Shown in pieces: positions 15,473 through 16,220 of a DNA stretch of 16,220 nt. The position numbers were made by a program, and so were the translations under genes. The notes beneath the pieces were generated by a model, which was not told the DNA's origin, ran no database searches, and was given only the letters and a program-made list of their open reading frames with translations. The stretch is from positions 1-16,220 of the forward strand of contig JAEZUI010000194.1 of the NCBI GenBank assembly GCA_023421115.1. Direction: 5' to 3'. This DNA comes from Bacillota bacterium (GTDB taxonomy: Bacteria; Bacillota; Clostridia; Acetivibrionales; Acetivibrionaceae). The number at the start of each line of letters is the position of its first letter. Position 1 is the stretch's first letter.

Positions 15473-15501
15473 TTGCTAAAGTATTAATACTGTTGTATCA
15501 T
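15473..15501 (+). promoter_or_regulatory. Candidate proA promoter with a palindromic spacer
   Basis: TTGCTA (15473-15478) and TATCAT (15496-15501) are 17 bases apart, about 32 bases before the proA start. The perfect 12-base palindrome AGTATTAATACT (15480-15491) fills most of the spacer and could be a repressor site. Confidence 0.45.
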
Positions 15502-15532
15502 TTATATAAACTAATTGATTTAAGGTGATAAT

Positions 15533-16220
15533 ATGGATATTAAGGAAGTTGCATTTCTTGCAAAAAAAGCATCAATAAAACTTGCAGCAGCAGATACAGA
15601 GTTGAAAAATAGAGCATTGAGGGAAATTGCGAAGCTTATTGAGACACGTAAAGAGGAAATTTTCAAAGCTAATAAGGAAGATATTGATAGAAGCGAAAAA
15701 GAAAGCCTTGCGTCCCCGCTGCTAAAGAGACTTAAGTTTGATGAAAGCAAAGTTTCAGAAGTGATTAGCGGAATAAACAGTTTGATTGAACTTCCTGATC
15801 CTGTAGGCAATACATTAGCTTCATCGGAATTGGATGAAGGATTGGATTTGTATAGGGTGAGTTGTCCTATTGGGGTAATCGGAGTTATATTCGAATCAAG
15901 GCCGGATGCTCTTGTTCAAATATCCACTTTATGCTTAAAGAGTGGTAATTCTGTGCTTCTAAAGGGTGGAAGGGAAGCTATTAATACCAATAGGATTTTA
16001 GCAGATATAATAAAGGATGCTACTGAGAGTGTCGGAATTCCATCGGGTTGGATACAGCTTCTTGAAACAAGGGATGATGTAAATGAAATGCTTAAAATGG
16101 ATGATTATATAGATCTTATAATACCTAGGGGTTCGAACGAATTTGTAAGATATATTATGGAGAACTCCAATATTGCTGTTTTAGGACATGCAGACGGTAT
16201 TTGCCACTGCTATGTTGATG
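15533..16220 (+). CDS. proA: Glutamate-5-semialdehyde dehydrogenase (gamma-glutamyl phosphate reductase), partial
   Basis: ProA reduces gamma-glutamyl phosphate with NADPH to glutamate-5-semialdehyde, the second step of proline synthesis. About 229 of the usual 415 or so residues are visible; the gene runs off the right edge. Family marks are CPIGVIGVIFESRPDALVQI, then LKSGNSVLLKGGREA, DLIIPRGSNEFVRYI and VLGHADGICHCYVD, in the correct order. The catalytic cysteine lies beyond the window. The start ATG at 15533 has AAGGTG five bases upstream. It is preceded by a terminator and its own candidate promoter, so it is probably the first gene of its transcript; its partner proB is not upstream within the window and could follow. 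No T-box or leader peptide is seen in the 130-base leader region. Confidence 0.95.
   Translation, partial: MDIKEVAFLAKKASIKLAAADTELKNRALREIAKLIETRKEEIFKANKEDIDRSEKESLASPLLKRLKFDESKVSEVISGINSLIELPDPVGNTLASSELDEGLDLYRVSCPIGVIGVIFESRPDALVQISTLCLKSGNSVLLKGGREAINTNRILADIIKDATESVGIPSGWIQLLETRDDVNEMLKMDDYIDLIIPRGSNEFVRYIMENSNIAVLGHADGICHCYVD

Overview
The window looks like chromosomal DNA from a low-G+C Gram-positive anaerobe of the Clostridia, probably near the cellulolytic clostridia (Acetivibrio/Ruminiclostridium-like). The reasons are A+T-rich DNA with strong GGAGG-type ribosome sites, several large S-layer-homology (SLH) surface proteins with fibro-slime, PKD and Ig-like modules and Thr/Pro-rich linkers, a TPP riboswitch of the Firmicutes type, and a desulfoferrodoxin-like protein. 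The genus is an inference from gene content only.

Layout. (1) Positions 1-466 hold the 3' end of an SLH surface protein and its terminator. (2) Positions 783-3315 hold a two-gene unit: a twelve-or-more-helix DUF1538 membrane protein, overlapping by 14 bases a protein made of three P-II-like domains in one chain. (3) Positions 3395-6031 encode a fibro-slime/PKD/SLH surface protein whose C-terminus is a close paralogue of the fragment at the left edge. (4) Positions 6207-6791 (minus) encode an Xre-type repressor fused to a desulfoferrodoxin/superoxide-reductase-like domain, divergent from a MATE efflux pump (7142-8512). (5) Positions 8532-11351 (minus) form a four-gene operon for uptake of a thiamine precursor: thiamine-binding protein, permease, lipoprotein and ATPase. 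It lies behind a TPP riboswitch with its own terminator and promoter (11403-11587). (6) Positions 11825-15349 encode a third SLH protein carrying a tandem array of Ig-like repeats. (7) Position 15533 to the right edge is the first half of proA (proline biosynthesis).

How the parts work together. The three SLH proteins share a C-terminal module (a DUF11-like domain plus three SLH repeats) that should bind secondary cell-wall polymer, and they differ in the outward-facing part. The thiamine operon is a self-contained OFF-regulated uptake system. The DUF1538/triple-P-II pair is the best candidate for an under-described system: a membrane protein with an internal duplication, coupled to what could be a covalent pseudo-trimer of P-II domains. 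The Xre-desulfoferrodoxin fusion is the second candidate: it keeps all the iron ligands of a two-iron superoxide reductase behind a DNA-binding domain. No tRNA, rRNA, CRISPR array, insertion sequence or phage gene was seen.
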